From: Pararhizobium gei
Lineage (GTDB): Bacteria; Pseudomonadota; Alphaproteobacteria; Rhizobiales; Rhizobiaceae
DNA length: 64,000 nucleotides
NCBI RefSeq assembly: GCF_029223885.1
Contig: NZ_CP119410.1
Location: 207,880 to 271,879, forward strand
Reading direction: 5' to 3'
The translations under genes and the position numbers were made by a program. Below the pieces are notes generated by a model. It was not told where the DNA came from. It searched no databases and saw only the letters and a program-made list of their open reading frames with translations. Shown piece after piece: positions 1-8,108 of the stretch (within the stretch, counting starts at the first letter, position 1; each line of letters starts with the position of its first letter).

Positions 1-177
1 CGCCCCCAACGCGTGGCCGATGCCATCGCGGAGCTGGTCGAGGCCACGGAGCGGCGTCCATTGCGCACGGTCGTCATGCCCGAAGGTCTGGACTTCGGCG
101 TTCATCGACTGAACGAGGCCGTACGCCCGATTCAGAACGAGATGCTGACTTCGTTTGGCATGTCAGAGATGCTGTGA
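1..177 (+). CDS. Short-chain dehydrogenase/reductase, C-terminal fragment cut by window edge
   Basis: Frame 1 is open from the first base and ends at TGA, giving 58 residues (RPQRVADAIAEL ... FGMSEML). The helix that starts with a Pro-x-x-Val-Ala-x-Ala-Ile-like pattern, followed by a strand of the type RTVVMPEG, resembles the C-terminal part of classical SDR oxidoreductases, after the Tyr-x-x-x-Lys region. No catalytic residues lie inside the window, so the substrate cannot be inferred. The next gene (ohr) starts 13 bases later in the same direction, so the two are probably cotranscribed. The family call rests on a short tail only. Confidence 0.55.
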   Translation, partial: RPQRVADAIAELVEATERRPLRTVVMPEGLDFGVHRLNEAVRPIQNEMLTSFGMSEML

Positions 178-190
178 CAGGAGCCCGACG

Positions 191-615
191 ATGAGCGCAC
201 TCTACAGCACCAAAGTCACCGCGATCGGTGGCCGCAGCGGCACCGTCCTCAGCGAGGACGGTCTTCTTGATCTTCCGCTGGCGCTGTCCGCGACGATGGC
301 GGCAAGGGCGGTGCGACTAATCCCGAGCAACTGTTCGCGGCCGGCTATGCGGCCTGCTTCGAAAATGCGGTGATCCACATCACACGCAACAAGGCGATCA
401 GGGTGAAGGATACTGACATCGTGGTCGTGGCCGAAGTGGGTTTGCAGCCAAATGGCAGCGGTGGTTTTGCACTTTCAGTGGCGCTCGAAGTGGCGATTAC
501 TGGGCTCGATCAGGCAACGGCTGAGGAGATCGTGCAAGTGGCGCATGCGACGTGCCCCTATTCGAACGCGGTAAGGGGCAATATCGACGTCGCCATCACC
601 GTTAAGACGACCTGA
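191..615 (+). pseudogene. ohr: Organic hydroperoxide resistance protein (Ohr/OsmC family), frameshifted
   Basis: Ohr is a thiol peroxidase that reduces organic hydroperoxides with a pair of cysteines. The N-terminal frame reads MSALYSTKVTAIGGRSG and runs to about base 298. The rest lies in another frame as GGKGGATNPEQLF, then AGYAACFENAV with the first catalytic Cys, and ATCPYSNAVRG with the second. Restoring one G near 298-299 gives ATMGGKGGATNPEQ and a 141-residue protein, the normal Ohr length. Both cysteines and the family's conserved end are intact, so the loss is recent or a base-call error. As written, no full-length Ohr can be made. Confidence 0.8.
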
Positions 616-671
616 TGTCGATGCGGGAGGCGGATAGGACGGAAGGGCAACAACGCGTCGATCCCTAACCT

Positions 672-1485
672 GCACTGTAAAGTTAACTGAGAAACGATTA
701 AAATGTGGGATCTGTCGGCATGGCCAGATCTGCACGTGATCTTCTCTATCGTCGCCACCGGTTTCCAGCGGAAGTGATTGCCCATGCCGTATGGCTCTAT
801 TTCCGGTTTCCGCTCAGCCTGCGCATGGTCGAGGATATGCTGGCAGCTCGAGGTATCATCGTCTCTCACCAGACCGTAAGATTGTGGGCAGAGAAATTCG
901 GCAGGCAGTTCGCCAATGATATCCGGAAGCGATCAGCCGGTAGGCTCGGTGACAAATGGTACCTCGACGAGGTCGTCATCACCATTGGAGGGAAGAAACA
1001 CTGGTTATGGCGCGCCGCCGATCAGCATGGCTTCGTCCTCGACGTTCTGGTCCAAAGCCGCCGCGATGCCAGGGCTGCCAAGCGGTTGATGCGCAAGCTT
1101 CTGAAAGGGCAAGGTTCTGCCCCGCGCGTTACGATAACCGACAAGCTTCGATCCTATGGTGCGGCGAAGCGGGAGATTATGCCGGCGTCGAGCATCGTTC
1201 GCACAAGGGCCTGAACAATCGGGCTGAGAATTCTCATCAACCTATCCGGCGACGGGAGAGGATCATGAAGCGGTTCGAGTCACCGCGACAACTTCAGCGC
1301 TTCGTTTCAATCCACGACCCGATCGCCAACCTCTTCCAAATTCCCCGCCACGACATTCCATCTCACCACTATCGCGAGCTGCGAGGCGCCGCGATGCAGA
1401 TATGGAGCGGGATCGCCCATCTTCAGGTAGCATGATCGCAGACCTCGTGCCTTACCTTGACCCAAGGCCGTTAAGTTTACAGTGC
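672..1485 (+). mobile_element. IS6-family insertion sequence
   Basis: The element is about 814 bp long. Its left end is GCACTGTAAAGTTAAC (672-687). The right end (1470-1485) is its inverted copy with one mismatch, GTTAAGTTTACAGTGC on the plus strand. The GCACTGT terminus, the length and a single transposase gene fit the IS6 family. The flanking 8-mers (cctaacct and ccgccacg) do not match, so no target duplication is visible. That could reflect a cointegrate or a later rearrangement. The element separates the ohr fragment from the gluconate cluster. Confidence 0.85.
720..1435 (+). pseudogene. IS6-family transposase, broken by a one-base frameshift
   Basis: The DDE transposase starts MARSARDLLYRRHRFP. 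It shows the family features WYLDEVV (first Asp), TITDKLRSYG (second Asp) and, in the next frame, HKGLNNRAENSH (catalytic Glu). The frame changes at about 1184: the sequence reads ATGCCGGCGTC, where one more G would give a continuous frame into GVEHRSHKG. The catalytic Glu is thus separated from the two Asp residues, and no active transposase is made unless ribosomes slip. The C-terminal part ends at TGA near 1435. Without the shift the protein would be about 238 residues, the usual IS6 size. Confidence 0.85.
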
Positions 1486-1629
1486 CCGCCACGGGCATGA
1501 AGATTGGGTAAGTATCCGATGTAGCGCCATGTATGCTTCTATGGGATTTGGTGTGACTTAGGTCCGAATTGGTTAAAGGCGGTACACTGGGAGAAAAATT
1601 ATCCTATCTCCTTGGAAATTTTGGTTTGT

Positions 1630-2643
1630 CTAAGTAGAGCTCGCCCGCACGATCAATTCCGGCATGATCGTTAGGTTCGAGACATCGCCGGACCCGGTAA
1701 GAATGTCGAGAATGAAAGCACCGGTCTTCTCGCCGATCGCCCTTGAGCGGGCGTCGATCGTCGTTAGGGTCGGTACGCAGACATCGCTGATCTCGTAATT
1801 GCCAAAACCGCCGACGGCGATCTTTTCGGGCACTGCGATGCCCTGGCGCTGACATTCGGTGAGAGCTCCGAAGGCAGAAAGGTCAGAAACGCAGATCACC
1901 GCGTCGGTGTCCGGATAACTGTCCAGCAGGCGGGACATTGCATCAGCCCCTTCGCGCATCGAAATCGGCGGAGGACCGGCAGCAATCAACCGGGTAGGGT
2001 CGAGGCCATGCGCCGTCATTGCTTGCACGAAGCCGAGACGGCGGTCGCTGCCGCGTGTGTCACCACCAGCATCGCCACCGATGAAGGCGATGCGCCGGTA
2101 GCCTACAGCGATGAAGTGATCGACCATAAGCTGCACCGCCGCGGCATTGGAAAAGCCGACGTAATAGCCGACAGGCTGTTCCGGCACATCCCAGGTCTCG
2201 ATCACCGGAATATTGGAGTTTTCGAGCAGCTTCCGGCCCCGCTGCGTGTGGCGGCCGCCGGTGACGACAATCGCCTGTGGCTTGCGGCGCAGCAGTTGCT
2301 CGATCAACCTCTCCTCGATCTGCATGTCGTAATTCGTATAGCCCAGCAGGGTCTGCATGTTACTGCGGCCGAGCACCTCGGACAGGCCGGCGACCGTATC
2401 GGCGAAATTGGCGTTGTTGATCGACGGGATGATGACGGCGACGAAATCCGTCTTTTTCGAGCGCAGGTTCGAGGCCGTGGCGTCGAAGACATAGCCCAGT
2501 TCCTCGGCCGCCGTCAGAATGGCATCGCGGGTTTCCGGGCTGACCAGGCTATCTGCCTTGAAGGCACGCGACACCGTCATCGACGATACGCCGGCCCGGC
2601 GAGCGATATCGGCCATGATCGGCGGCTTGCGGCCTGAACTCAT
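1630..2643 (-). CDS. LacI-family transcriptional repressor, GntR/IdnR-like
   Basis: This is a 337-residue regulator. Residues about 9-30 (MADIARRAGVSSMTVSRAF) form the LacI helix-turn-helix, followed by a hinge helix near residues 45-60 and a periplasmic-binding-protein-like ligand domain up to the end. It is the last gene of the cluster encoding gluconate 5-dehydrogenase and gluconokinase, 74 bases after the kinase gene. The divergent promoter of this cluster holds a perfect 16-bp palindrome (4033-4048) that resembles GntR/IdnR operators. The natural inference is repression of both transcription units, relieved by gluconate, 5-ketogluconate or idonate. The inducer is not known from the sequence. 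Confidence 0.85.
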   Translation of the reverse strand: MSSGRKPPIMADIARRAGVSSMTVSRAFKADSLVSPETRDAILTAAEELGYVFDATASNLRSKKTDFVAVIIPSINNANFADTVAGLSEVLGRSNMQTLLGYTNYDMQIEERLIEQLLRRKPQAIVVTGGRHTQRGRKLLENSNIPVIETWDVPEQPVGYYVGFSNAAAVQLMVDHFIAVGYRRIAFIGGDAGGDTRGSDRRLGFVQAMTAHGLDPTRLIAAGPPPISMREGADAMSRLLDSYPDTDAVICVSDLSAFGALTECQRQGIAVPEKIAVGGFGNYEISDVCVPTLTTIDARSRAIGEKTGAFILDILTGSGDVSNLTIMPELIVRASST

Positions 2644-2717
2644 CGGATCGGATACTGTCTGTGGTTTGACGTCATGGCACTACATCGCCTTTCAGGCTGC
2701 ATTGCAAGCGGTTCGCC

Positions 2718-3227
2718 TCAAGGATCCAGCGCCGCGATCGATGCCGTCACCATCGATACAACCGCTGCCAATGGCTGGTTGATGGCGACGGTTACCGAGG
2801 CTTCATCGGCGGTTGGCGGTTCGAGCGTGGCGAACTGGCTGTCGACCAGCGATGCCGGCATTAAATGACCCGGCCGGGCTTTCATCCGCTGGGCGATGAC
2901 CTCTTTCGGGCCGGACAGATGCACGAACAGCACCCCTCCGCCGGCATCCTTGCGGATACGGTCGCGATAGATCCGCTTCAGTGCCGAGCAGCCGACGATG
3001 GTGGTGTTCCCGGCCATGGCCAGCGTCTCGCCGATCCGGTCGAGCCACGGCCAGCGATCGCTATCCTCAAGCGGTTTCCCGGCCTGCATCTTGGCGATGC
3101 TGGCTGGCAAATGCATGTCGTCGCCGTCGATATAGCGGTCGCCAATTGCTGTGGCGAGCGCTTCGCCGACCGACGACTTGCCGCAACCGGAGACGCCCAT
3201 GATGACGATGCGGGTCGGTTTCGCCAT
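2718..3227 (-). CDS. gntK: Gluconokinase
   Basis: This 169-residue kinase phosphorylates D-gluconate with ATP to 6-phosphogluconate, feeding the Entner-Doudoroff or pentose phosphate pathways. The P-loop GVSGCGKS is at residues 11-18 and is followed by DGDDMHLP and SDRWPWLDR, both typical of the GntK family. KRIYRDRIR supplies the Arg-rich lid side. The start chosen (MAKPTRIV) lies one base after the TGA of the upstream dehydrogenase, which implies translational coupling. Length is normal for GntK (about 165-175 residues). The product of the neighbouring dehydrogenase, gluconate, is its substrate. Confidence 0.92.
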   Translation of the reverse strand: MAKPTRIVIMGVSGCGKSSVGEALATAIGDRYIDGDDMHLPASIAKMQAGKPLEDSDRWPWLDRIGETLAMAGNTTIVGCSALKRIYRDRIRKDAGGGVLFVHLSGPKEVIAQRMKARPGHLMPASLVDSQFATLEPPTADEASVTVAINQPLAAVVSMVTASIAALDP

Positions 3228-3228
3228 A

Positions 3229-3987
3229 TCAGAGCGATGCCGTGATGCCGCCATCGACATAGAGCGTGTGGCCGTTGACGAAGGAAGAGGCGTCCGATGA
3301 CAGGAAGATACAGGCGCCGACCAGTTCCTCGACCTTGCCCCAGCGGCCGGCCGGCGTGCGCTTTTCGAGCCAGGCTGAAAATGTCTCGTCGCTGACCAGA
3401 GCGGCATTGAGCGGCGTGTCGAAATAGCCGGGGGCAATGGCGTTGCACTGCAGGCCGTGTTTTGCCCAGTCGGTCGCCATGCCCTTGGTCAGGTTGCCGA
3501 CAGCACCCTTGGTGGCGGTGTAGGGCGCTATGCCAGGTCGGGCAAGAGCCGTCTGGACGCTGGCGATATTGATGATCTTGCCCTTGCCGCGCGCGATCAT
3601 GTGACGGGCGACGGCCTGGCCGACATTGAAGACGCTCGACACGTTGGTGCGCAGAAGGCGCTCGAAGGCGTCGGCGGGAAAGTCTTCCAGCGCGGAACGG
3701 TATTGCATGCCGGCATTGTTGACGAGGATGTCGATGGCGCCGGTTTCCGCCTCGAAACGATCGACGGCGTCGCGCGCCGCCTGATGATCGGTGGCATCGA
3801 ACGCGAGGATATCGACCTCAGTCTCGAAGCCTTCGGCGGCAGCTTTCAGCTTGGTCTCGTCGCGACCATTGAGGACGATCGAGGCGCCGGCTGCCGCTAG
3901 ACCCTGTGCCAGGGCAAACCCTATTCCCTGCGACGAGCCGGTGATGAGCGCGCGTTTTTCCTTCAGGTCGAAAAGCTGCAGCGACAT
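3229..3987 (-). CDS. Gluconate 5-dehydrogenase (SDR family)
   Basis: This 252-residue SDR has the cofactor motif TGSSQGIG at about residues 16-23, NNAG in LVNNAGMQYR, the catalytic Ser in INIASVQT and the Tyr-Lys pair in APYTATKGAV. LNGRDETKLK after the second strand (an Arg after Gly) suggests NADP(H) preference. In the IdnO/Gno subfamily it interconverts D-gluconate and 5-keto-D-gluconate in the cytoplasm. It is the first gene of the leftward operon, directly upstream of gluconokinase, and starts 46 bases from the operator palindrome. The gene could also be called idnO, but SDR subfamilies are hard to separate by eye. Confidence 0.8.
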   Translation of the reverse strand: MSLQLFDLKEKRALITGSSQGIGFALAQGLAAAGASIVLNGRDETKLKAAAEGFETEVDILAFDATDHQAARDAVDRFEAETGAIDILVNNAGMQYRSALEDFPADAFERLLRTNVSSVFNVGQAVARHMIARGKGKIINIASVQTALARPGIAPYTATKGAVGNLTKGMATDWAKHGLQCNAIAPGYFDTPLNAALVSDETFSAWLEKRTPAGRWGKVEELVGACIFLSSDASSFVNGHTLYVDGGITASL

Positions 3988-4032
3988 GGTGTCCTCCGAT
4001 TTTTATCTCGACAAAGTTCGTTGTCGATGGTT

Positions 4033-4048
4033 ATGTTATCGATAACAT
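4033..4048. promoter_or_regulatory. LacI-type operator palindrome in the divergent gluconate/idonate promoter
   Basis: ATGTTATCGATAACAT is a perfect 16-bp palindrome with a central CG. It lies between the leftward gluconate operon (start 3987) and the rightward dehydrogenase pair. Its form (TGTTA-N-N-N-N-TAACA) is what LacI-family GntR/IdnR repressors bind. A second, weaker dyad, CGACAA/TTGTCG, lies at 4009-4026. The LacI-type regulator at the end of the leftward operon is the obvious binder. The site could control both directions at once. Confidence 0.7.
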
Positions 4049-4085
4049 TGCCTGTCAAGACGTTTCCATGGGAGTGAACACCAAA

Positions 4086-5033
4086 ATGGCGAAGCCGCAG
4101 ATCCTACAAATCGGCCCTTATCCGCAGTGGGACGAGGAACCCCTTAACGCAGCATTCGAAGTGTATCGATACTTCGACGCGGTCGATAAGCCTGCCTTCC
4201 TCGCGGAAGTTGGCCCCGGTATCCGTGGCATCGCCACGCGTGGCGAACTCGGCGCCAACCGGGCGATGATCGAGGCCTGCCCCGATCTCGAAGTCATCTC
4301 GGTCTATGGCGTCGGCTACGATGCCGTCGATCTCGCCGCCTGCCGCGAAAAGGGCATTCGCGTCACCAATACGCCCGACGTGCTGACCAATGACGTGGCC
4401 GATCTCGGTATTGCGATGATGCTCTGCCAGTCGCGCGGTGTGATCGGCGCAGAGACCTGGGTGAAGGATGGCAGCTGGGTAGCCAAAGGTCTTTATCCGC
4501 TGAAGCGCCGTGTCTGGGGTCGTCGCGCCGGCGTGCTCGGCCTCGGCCGCATCGGCTTCGAGGTCGCCAAGCGCCTCAAGGGTTTCGACATGCAGATTTC
4601 CTATAGCGACGTCGAACCAAAATCCTTCGCCGAAGGCATGACCTTCGTGGCAGATTCGGTGGAACTGGCGAAAAACGTCGACTTCCTGTTCGTCACGCTG
4701 GCGGCCTCCGCCGATACCCGCCATATCGTCGGGAGGGATGTCATCGCAGCACTCGGTGCCGAGGGCATGTTGATCAACATTTCCCGCGCCTCCAACATCG
4801 ATGAAGACGCGCTTCTCGCGGCGCTGGAAGACGGCATCCTGGGTTCGGCTGCGCTTGACGTGTTCGAGGGCGAGCCGAAGCTCAACCCGCGCTTCCTGTC
4901 GCTCGACAATGTGCTGCTGCAGCCGCACCATGCCTCGGGCACGTTCGAAACCCGTCAGGCGATGGGCAAGCTGTTGCGCGACAATCTCGAAGCGCATTTT
5001 TCGGGCGCAGCGCTCCCGACACCGGTTCTGTGA
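4086..5033 (+). CDS. D-isomer-specific 2-hydroxyacid dehydrogenase (2-ketogluconate/hydroxypyruvate reductase type)
   Basis: This NAD(P)H-dependent cytoplasmic reductase is about 315 residues long. The nucleotide site is GVLGLGRIGFEVAKRL. The catalytic set is Arg in INISRASNIDE, Glu in VFEGEP and His in LQPHHASGT. Members of this group reduce glyoxylate, hydroxypyruvate or 2-ketogluconate. Beside gluconokinase and idonate dehydrogenase, 2-keto-D-gluconate reduction is the best guess. GGAG at 4070-4073 points to the ATG at 4086, although an in-frame ATG at 4068 would add six residues. The idonate dehydrogenase gene follows 11 bases after its stop. Confidence 0.82.
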   Translation: MAKPQILQIGPYPQWDEEPLNAAFEVYRYFDAVDKPAFLAEVGPGIRGIATRGELGANRAMIEACPDLEVISVYGVGYDAVDLAACREKGIRVTNTPDVLTNDVADLGIAMMLCQSRGVIGAETWVKDGSWVAKGLYPLKRRVWGRRAGVLGLGRIGFEVAKRLKGFDMQISYSDVEPKSFAEGMTFVADSVELAKNVDFLFVTLAASADTRHIVGRDVIAALGAEGMLINISRASNIDEDALLAALEDGILGSAALDVFEGEPKLNPRFLSLDNVLLQPHHASGTFETRQAMGKLLRDNLEAHFSGAALPTPVL

Positions 5034-5044
5034 GGGTTACGATC

Positions 5045-6076
5045 ATGAAAGCCATTGTCGCACATGCGGCCAAGGACCTGCGCATCGAAGACGTGCAGGA
5101 TAAAAAACCCGGTCCGGGCGAAGTCAAGTTGAGGCTCGCCACAGGCGGCATCTGCGGCAGCGACCTGCATTATTACAACCATGGTGGTTTCGGCGCCGTT
5201 CGCCTCAAGCAGCCGATGATCCTTGGCCACGAGGTTTCGGCCTATGTCGAGGAACTGGGGGAGGGCGTCGAAGGTCTGTCGATCGGCGAACTTGTCGCCG
5301 TGTCGCCGTCGCGTCCCTGCCGGATCTGCCAATATTGCCAGCAGGGCCTGCACAACCAGTGCCTCAATATGCGTTTTTACGGCAGCGCCATGCCGTTCCC
5401 GCATGTCCAGGGCGCTTTCCGCGAGAGCCTGGTGGCCGATGCGTTGCAATGCGTACCGGCCGGCGACCTGACCCCAGCCGAAGCGGCCATGGCCGAACCA
5501 CTGGCCGTCGTGCTGCATGCTACCCGCCGCGCTGGCGAACTGCTCGGCAAGCGCGTACTGGTCACCGGCTGTGGCCCAATCGGCGTGCTGGCGATCCTTG
5601 CCGCCCGCCGGGCCGGCGCTGGCGAGATCGTCGCGACCGACCTGTCCGATTTCACGCTCGGCATGGCCAGGAAGGCCGGTGCCGATCGCATCATCAACAC
5701 GAAGAACGAGCCGGAGGCGCTGGCCCCCTATTCCGTCGACAAAGGCACGTTCGACATTCTCTACGAGTGCTCTGGCGCAGTCGCGGCACTGACCGGTGGC
5801 ATCGCAGCCCTGCGTCCGCGCAGCATCATCGTCCAGCTCGGCCTCAGCGGCGATATGAGCCTGCCGATGATGGCGATCACCGCCAAGGAACTCGACCTGC
5901 GCGGTTCCTTCCGTTTCCACGAGGAGTTCGCAACCGGCGTGCAACTGATGCGCAATGGGCTGATCGACGTCAAGCCGTTGATTACCCATACCGTGCCGCT
6001 GGAACAGGCGCTGTCCGCCTTCGAGATCGCCTCCGACCGCAGTCAGGCAATGAAGGCGCAGATCGCATTTTCATAA
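5045..6076 (+). CDS. idnD: L-idonate 5-dehydrogenase, zinc-dependent MDR family
   Basis: This 343-residue medium-chain dehydrogenase oxidises L-idonate to 5-keto-D-gluconate. GGICGSDLHYYNHGGFG holds the catalytic-zinc Cys, and GHEVSAYV adds the His-Glu pair. CRICQYCQQGLHNQC carries the four structural-zinc cysteines. VTGCGPIGVLA is the Rossmann loop. The LHYYNHGG signature is characteristic of IdnD rather than of sorbitol or threonine dehydrogenases. The start is the ATG 11 bases after the upstream stop, preceded by GAGGG. Its product feeds the 5-ketogluconate reductase and kinase across the divergent promoter. Confidence 0.85.
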   Translation: MKAIVAHAAKDLRIEDVQDKKPGPGEVKLRLATGGICGSDLHYYNHGGFGAVRLKQPMILGHEVSAYVEELGEGVEGLSIGELVAVSPSRPCRICQYCQQGLHNQCLNMRFYGSAMPFPHVQGAFRESLVADALQCVPAGDLTPAEAAMAEPLAVVLHATRRAGELLGKRVLVTGCGPIGVLAILAARRAGAGEIVATDLSDFTLGMARKAGADRIINTKNEPEALAPYSVDKGTFDILYECSGAVAALTGGIAALRPRSIIVQLGLSGDMSLPMMAITAKELDLRGSFRFHEEFATGVQLMRNGLIDVKPLITHTVPLEQALSAFEIASDRSQAMKAQIAFS

Positions 6077-6086
6077 AACGCCTTGA

Positions 6087-7025
6087 TCATTTGCCTGCCG
6101 CATTCACCTGCGGCAGGCAGGTCCAGTGACCTTCCAGCCCAAGACGCGAGACCACGCCGAGCAGAATGGCGCGCACCTCGAGGACGGCGCGGGTTGGCGG
6201 ATGGTTGACCGGCATGTCGAGCACCAGCCGCCGCGCCAGGCTGGGGCGCGACAGAGGGACGGCGGAGAGATCGCCGTTTTCGTGATCGGCATAGGCCGCG
6301 CCACGCCCGAAAATGGTCAGGCCATGCCCGGCGCGTATCGCCGCCTTGGTGCTGGCCACACCTTCTATTTCCTGAACGATATTCAGTTCCCGCCCCAGCA
6401 TCAGCGCCTGCCGCTCGAGCAGGATGCGAATGCCGTGCCTGCGCGTCGGCAGGATCATCGGCAGGCCCAGCGCCTCCTCGACCGTCAACACCTCGTCGCG
6501 TGAGAACCGCCCCTGTGGCCCTATCGCATAAAGCGTCTCGTCGAACAGCGGAACAGCGGTCGATTTGGCGACGCTCTCCAGTGTGACCGCAAGATCATGC
6601 ATGCGGGTCTCCACCGCTGTGCGCAGCGCCTGACTGTCGCCTTCGCTCACCGTCAACCGGATTTTGGGAAAACGCGCTGAGCATTCCTCAATCACCGGGA
6701 CTGTCAGCGTCGGGCAGATCGAACTGAGGATGCCAAGCGACACGTCGCCGGTCGGATATTTCGCCTGCTCTTTTGTCGCGGCTTCGGCTTGATCGACCGC
6801 GCGCAGGATGGCTTGCGCATGTGACAGCAGGGTCTGTCCCGCCTCGGTCACCACCGCGCCTCTCGGGGTTCGGTTCAGCAACAGAACGCCTAACTGCGCC
6901 TCAAGTGCGCGCATGTGAGAACTGAGCGCCGGCTGCGCGACACCCAGTTCGCTGGAGGCGCGGGTGAACGAGCCCAGTTCGGCGATCTTGGCGAAATAGC
7001 GCATTTTCAGAAGGTCGAGTGCCAT
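6087..7025 (-). CDS. LysR-family transcriptional regulator
   Basis: This protein has 312 residues. The winged helix-turn-helix spans roughly residues 1-60 (MRYFAKIAELGSFTRASSELGVAQPALSSHMRALEAQ, with the classic Ala-Gln-Pro-Ala-Leu recognition-helix motif), and the effector-binding domain covers about 90-300. The N-terminus resembles Nac/Cbl-like regulators of nitrogen and amino-acid uptake. It is transcribed away from the amino-acid transporter operon across a 125-bp AT-rich gap, the usual arrangement for a LysR activator and its target. It therefore probably controls the transporter-RraA operon. The ligand is unknown. Confidence 0.88.
   Translation of the reverse strand: MALDLLKMRYFAKIAELGSFTRASSELGVAQPALSSHMRALEAQLGVLLLNRTPRGAVVTEAGQTLLSHAQAILRAVDQAEAATKEQAKYPTGDVSLGILSSICPTLTVPVIEECSARFPKIRLTVSEGDSQALRTAVETRMHDLAVTLESVAKSTAVPLFDETLYAIGPQGRFSRDEVLTVEEALGLPMILPTRRHGIRILLERQALMLGRELNIVQEIEGVASTKAAIRAGHGLTIFGRGAAYADHENGDLSAVPLSRPSLARRLVLDMPVNHPPTRAVLEVRAILLGVVSRLGLEGHWTCLPQVNAAGK
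6092..6119. terminator. Bidirectional hairpin between idnD and the LysR gene
   Basis: Two perfect 10-bp arms, TGCCTGCCGC and GCGGCAGGCA, enclose an 8-base loop. The stem lies 15 bases after the idnD stop and overlaps the last codons of the convergent LysR gene. There is no long T-tract. The same placement, a stem inside the end of a convergent gene, recurs near 18.0 and 54.1 kb in this window. Confidence 0.6.
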
Positions 7026-7150
7026 CTTGTGCCCCTTCTCCGATATATATATAACATATAACAGATATCTCCAATATATATTTGTTCGAATAGTGGTGGC
7101 TGCTTATAAATGACGCTTGCAGCAGGAGGATGCTGCCAAGGAGGATCACC
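7026..7150. promoter_or_regulatory. AT-rich divergent promoter region, LysR gene / transporter operon
   Basis: This 125-bp gap is markedly AT-rich within GC-rich surroundings. Two runs of alternating AT (around 7043-7053 and 7073-7081) flank GATATC, giving an overall dyad suited to a dimeric or tetrameric LysR regulator. A strong ribosome-binding site, AAGGAGG, lies 8 bases before the binding-protein start at 7151. Exact promoter boxes cannot be fixed by eye. Confidence 0.45.
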
Positions 7151-7990
7151 ATGAGACTGAAGCACATCCTGGCTGCCGCCATTTTTGCCGGCGCCGCTGG
7201 CCTTTCAACCATCGCTTCTGCAGAACAGCTTAACGACATCAAGGCTGCCGGCGAGCTCAACTGCGGGGTGCTGACCAATTCGCCGCCACTCGGCTTCCAA
7301 GACCCAAAAACCCGCGAGCCGGCCGGATATGAGATCGAAATCTGCCAGATGCTGGCGAAATATCTCGGCGTCACACCGAAGCTGACTGCTGTTTCACCGC
7401 AGACACGCATGGCCGAACTGACACAGGGCCGTGTCGATATTCTGTCTTCGCTTTTGAGCTACAGCAAGCAGCGCGCCGAGCAGGTGGATTTCAGTGGCGC
7501 TTATGTCGCCGAGGACTTCAATTTCGTCGTGCTCGACAAGTCGGATATCACCAAGGTCGATGATCTTGCCGGCCAGCGTATCGGTCTCGTCAAGGGCTCC
7601 GTTCTGATCCCGCTTACTGAAAAACGCGTTCCCGACGCCCGCGTGCTTTCGTTCGAAACTAGCGCCGCATCCTTCCTGGCTCTGCAGCAGGGAAAGGTGA
7701 AGGCCACCGTCTATCGTTACTCGGAAGGCAAAGCCGTCGAGCGCAATGCTGGTGCCGACATCAAGGCCCTGCGCTTCCTTGACGAACCGCTGCTCTCGAT
7801 GCCGTCCGGGTTTGCATTCCGCAAGGGCTCGCCGGAATTGGTCAAGGCAACCAACACCTTCCTCGCTGAGCTTGAAACCTCAGGCGAAGGCCAGAAGCTT
7901 TACGACAAGTGGCTGGGCAAGGATTCCGAGCTGAAGGCTGAGCGCAAGTTCGAATTCGGCAAGCCGCAGGAAAGCTGGTTCAAGGAATAG
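7151..7990 (+). CDS. Polar amino-acid ABC transporter, periplasmic substrate-binding protein
   Basis: This 279-residue exported protein starts with a typical signal peptide (MRLKHILAAAIFAGAAGLSTIASA, cleavage before EQ). The mature part has the family-3 solute-binding pattern: AGYEIEICQMLAKYLGV near residue 55, RMAELTQGRVDI, a lobe switch around DDLAGQRIGLVKGS and a C-terminal KLYDKWLG. Such proteins bind polar or acidic amino acids or related small acids. The first ATG after AAGGAGG was chosen. A stem-loop and two permease genes follow, so it heads a four-gene ABC transporter operon controlled, by position, by the divergent LysR gene. Confidence 0.9.
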   Translation: MRLKHILAAAIFAGAAGLSTIASAEQLNDIKAAGELNCGVLTNSPPLGFQDPKTREPAGYEIEICQMLAKYLGVTPKLTAVSPQTRMAELTQGRVDILSSLLSYSKQRAEQVDFSGAYVAEDFNFVVLDKSDITKVDDLAGQRIGLVKGSVLIPLTEKRVPDARVLSFETSAASFLALQQGKVKATVYRYSEGKAVERNAGADIKALRFLDEPLLSMPSGFAFRKGSPELVKATNTFLAELETSGEGQKLYDKWLGKDSELKAERKFEFGKPQESWFKE

Positions 7991-8007
7991 GCACCTGCCA
8001 ACACCTT

Positions 8008-8030
8008 CCGGCAGGTCGACTGCCTGCCGG
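8008..8030 (+). terminator. Stem-loop after the binding-protein gene (attenuator or mRNA-stabilising hairpin)
   Basis: CCGGCAGG and CCTGCCGG form an 8-bp GC stem with a 7-base loop, 17 bases after the binding-protein stop. There is no T-tract, so full termination is unlikely. In ABC operons such hairpins commonly reduce read-through or protect the upstream mRNA, giving more binding protein than permease. That role is inferred from position. Confidence 0.5.
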
Positions 8031-8108
8031 GCCAATCTCAACGACGGCCGGAATGAAAAGTGAGCCGTCTGTCGGCTTTGCGACGCGCCAGAGCGGGACT
8101 GTATCGAT

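Noticed and set aside
664..1493. Target-site duplication around the IS6 element
   Set aside because: The 8-base flanks cctaacct and ccgccacg do not match.
4955..5989. 344-codon minus-strand frame opposite idnD
   Set aside because: It is fully covered by the zinc dehydrogenase gene with all its motifs; no domain in the minus frame.
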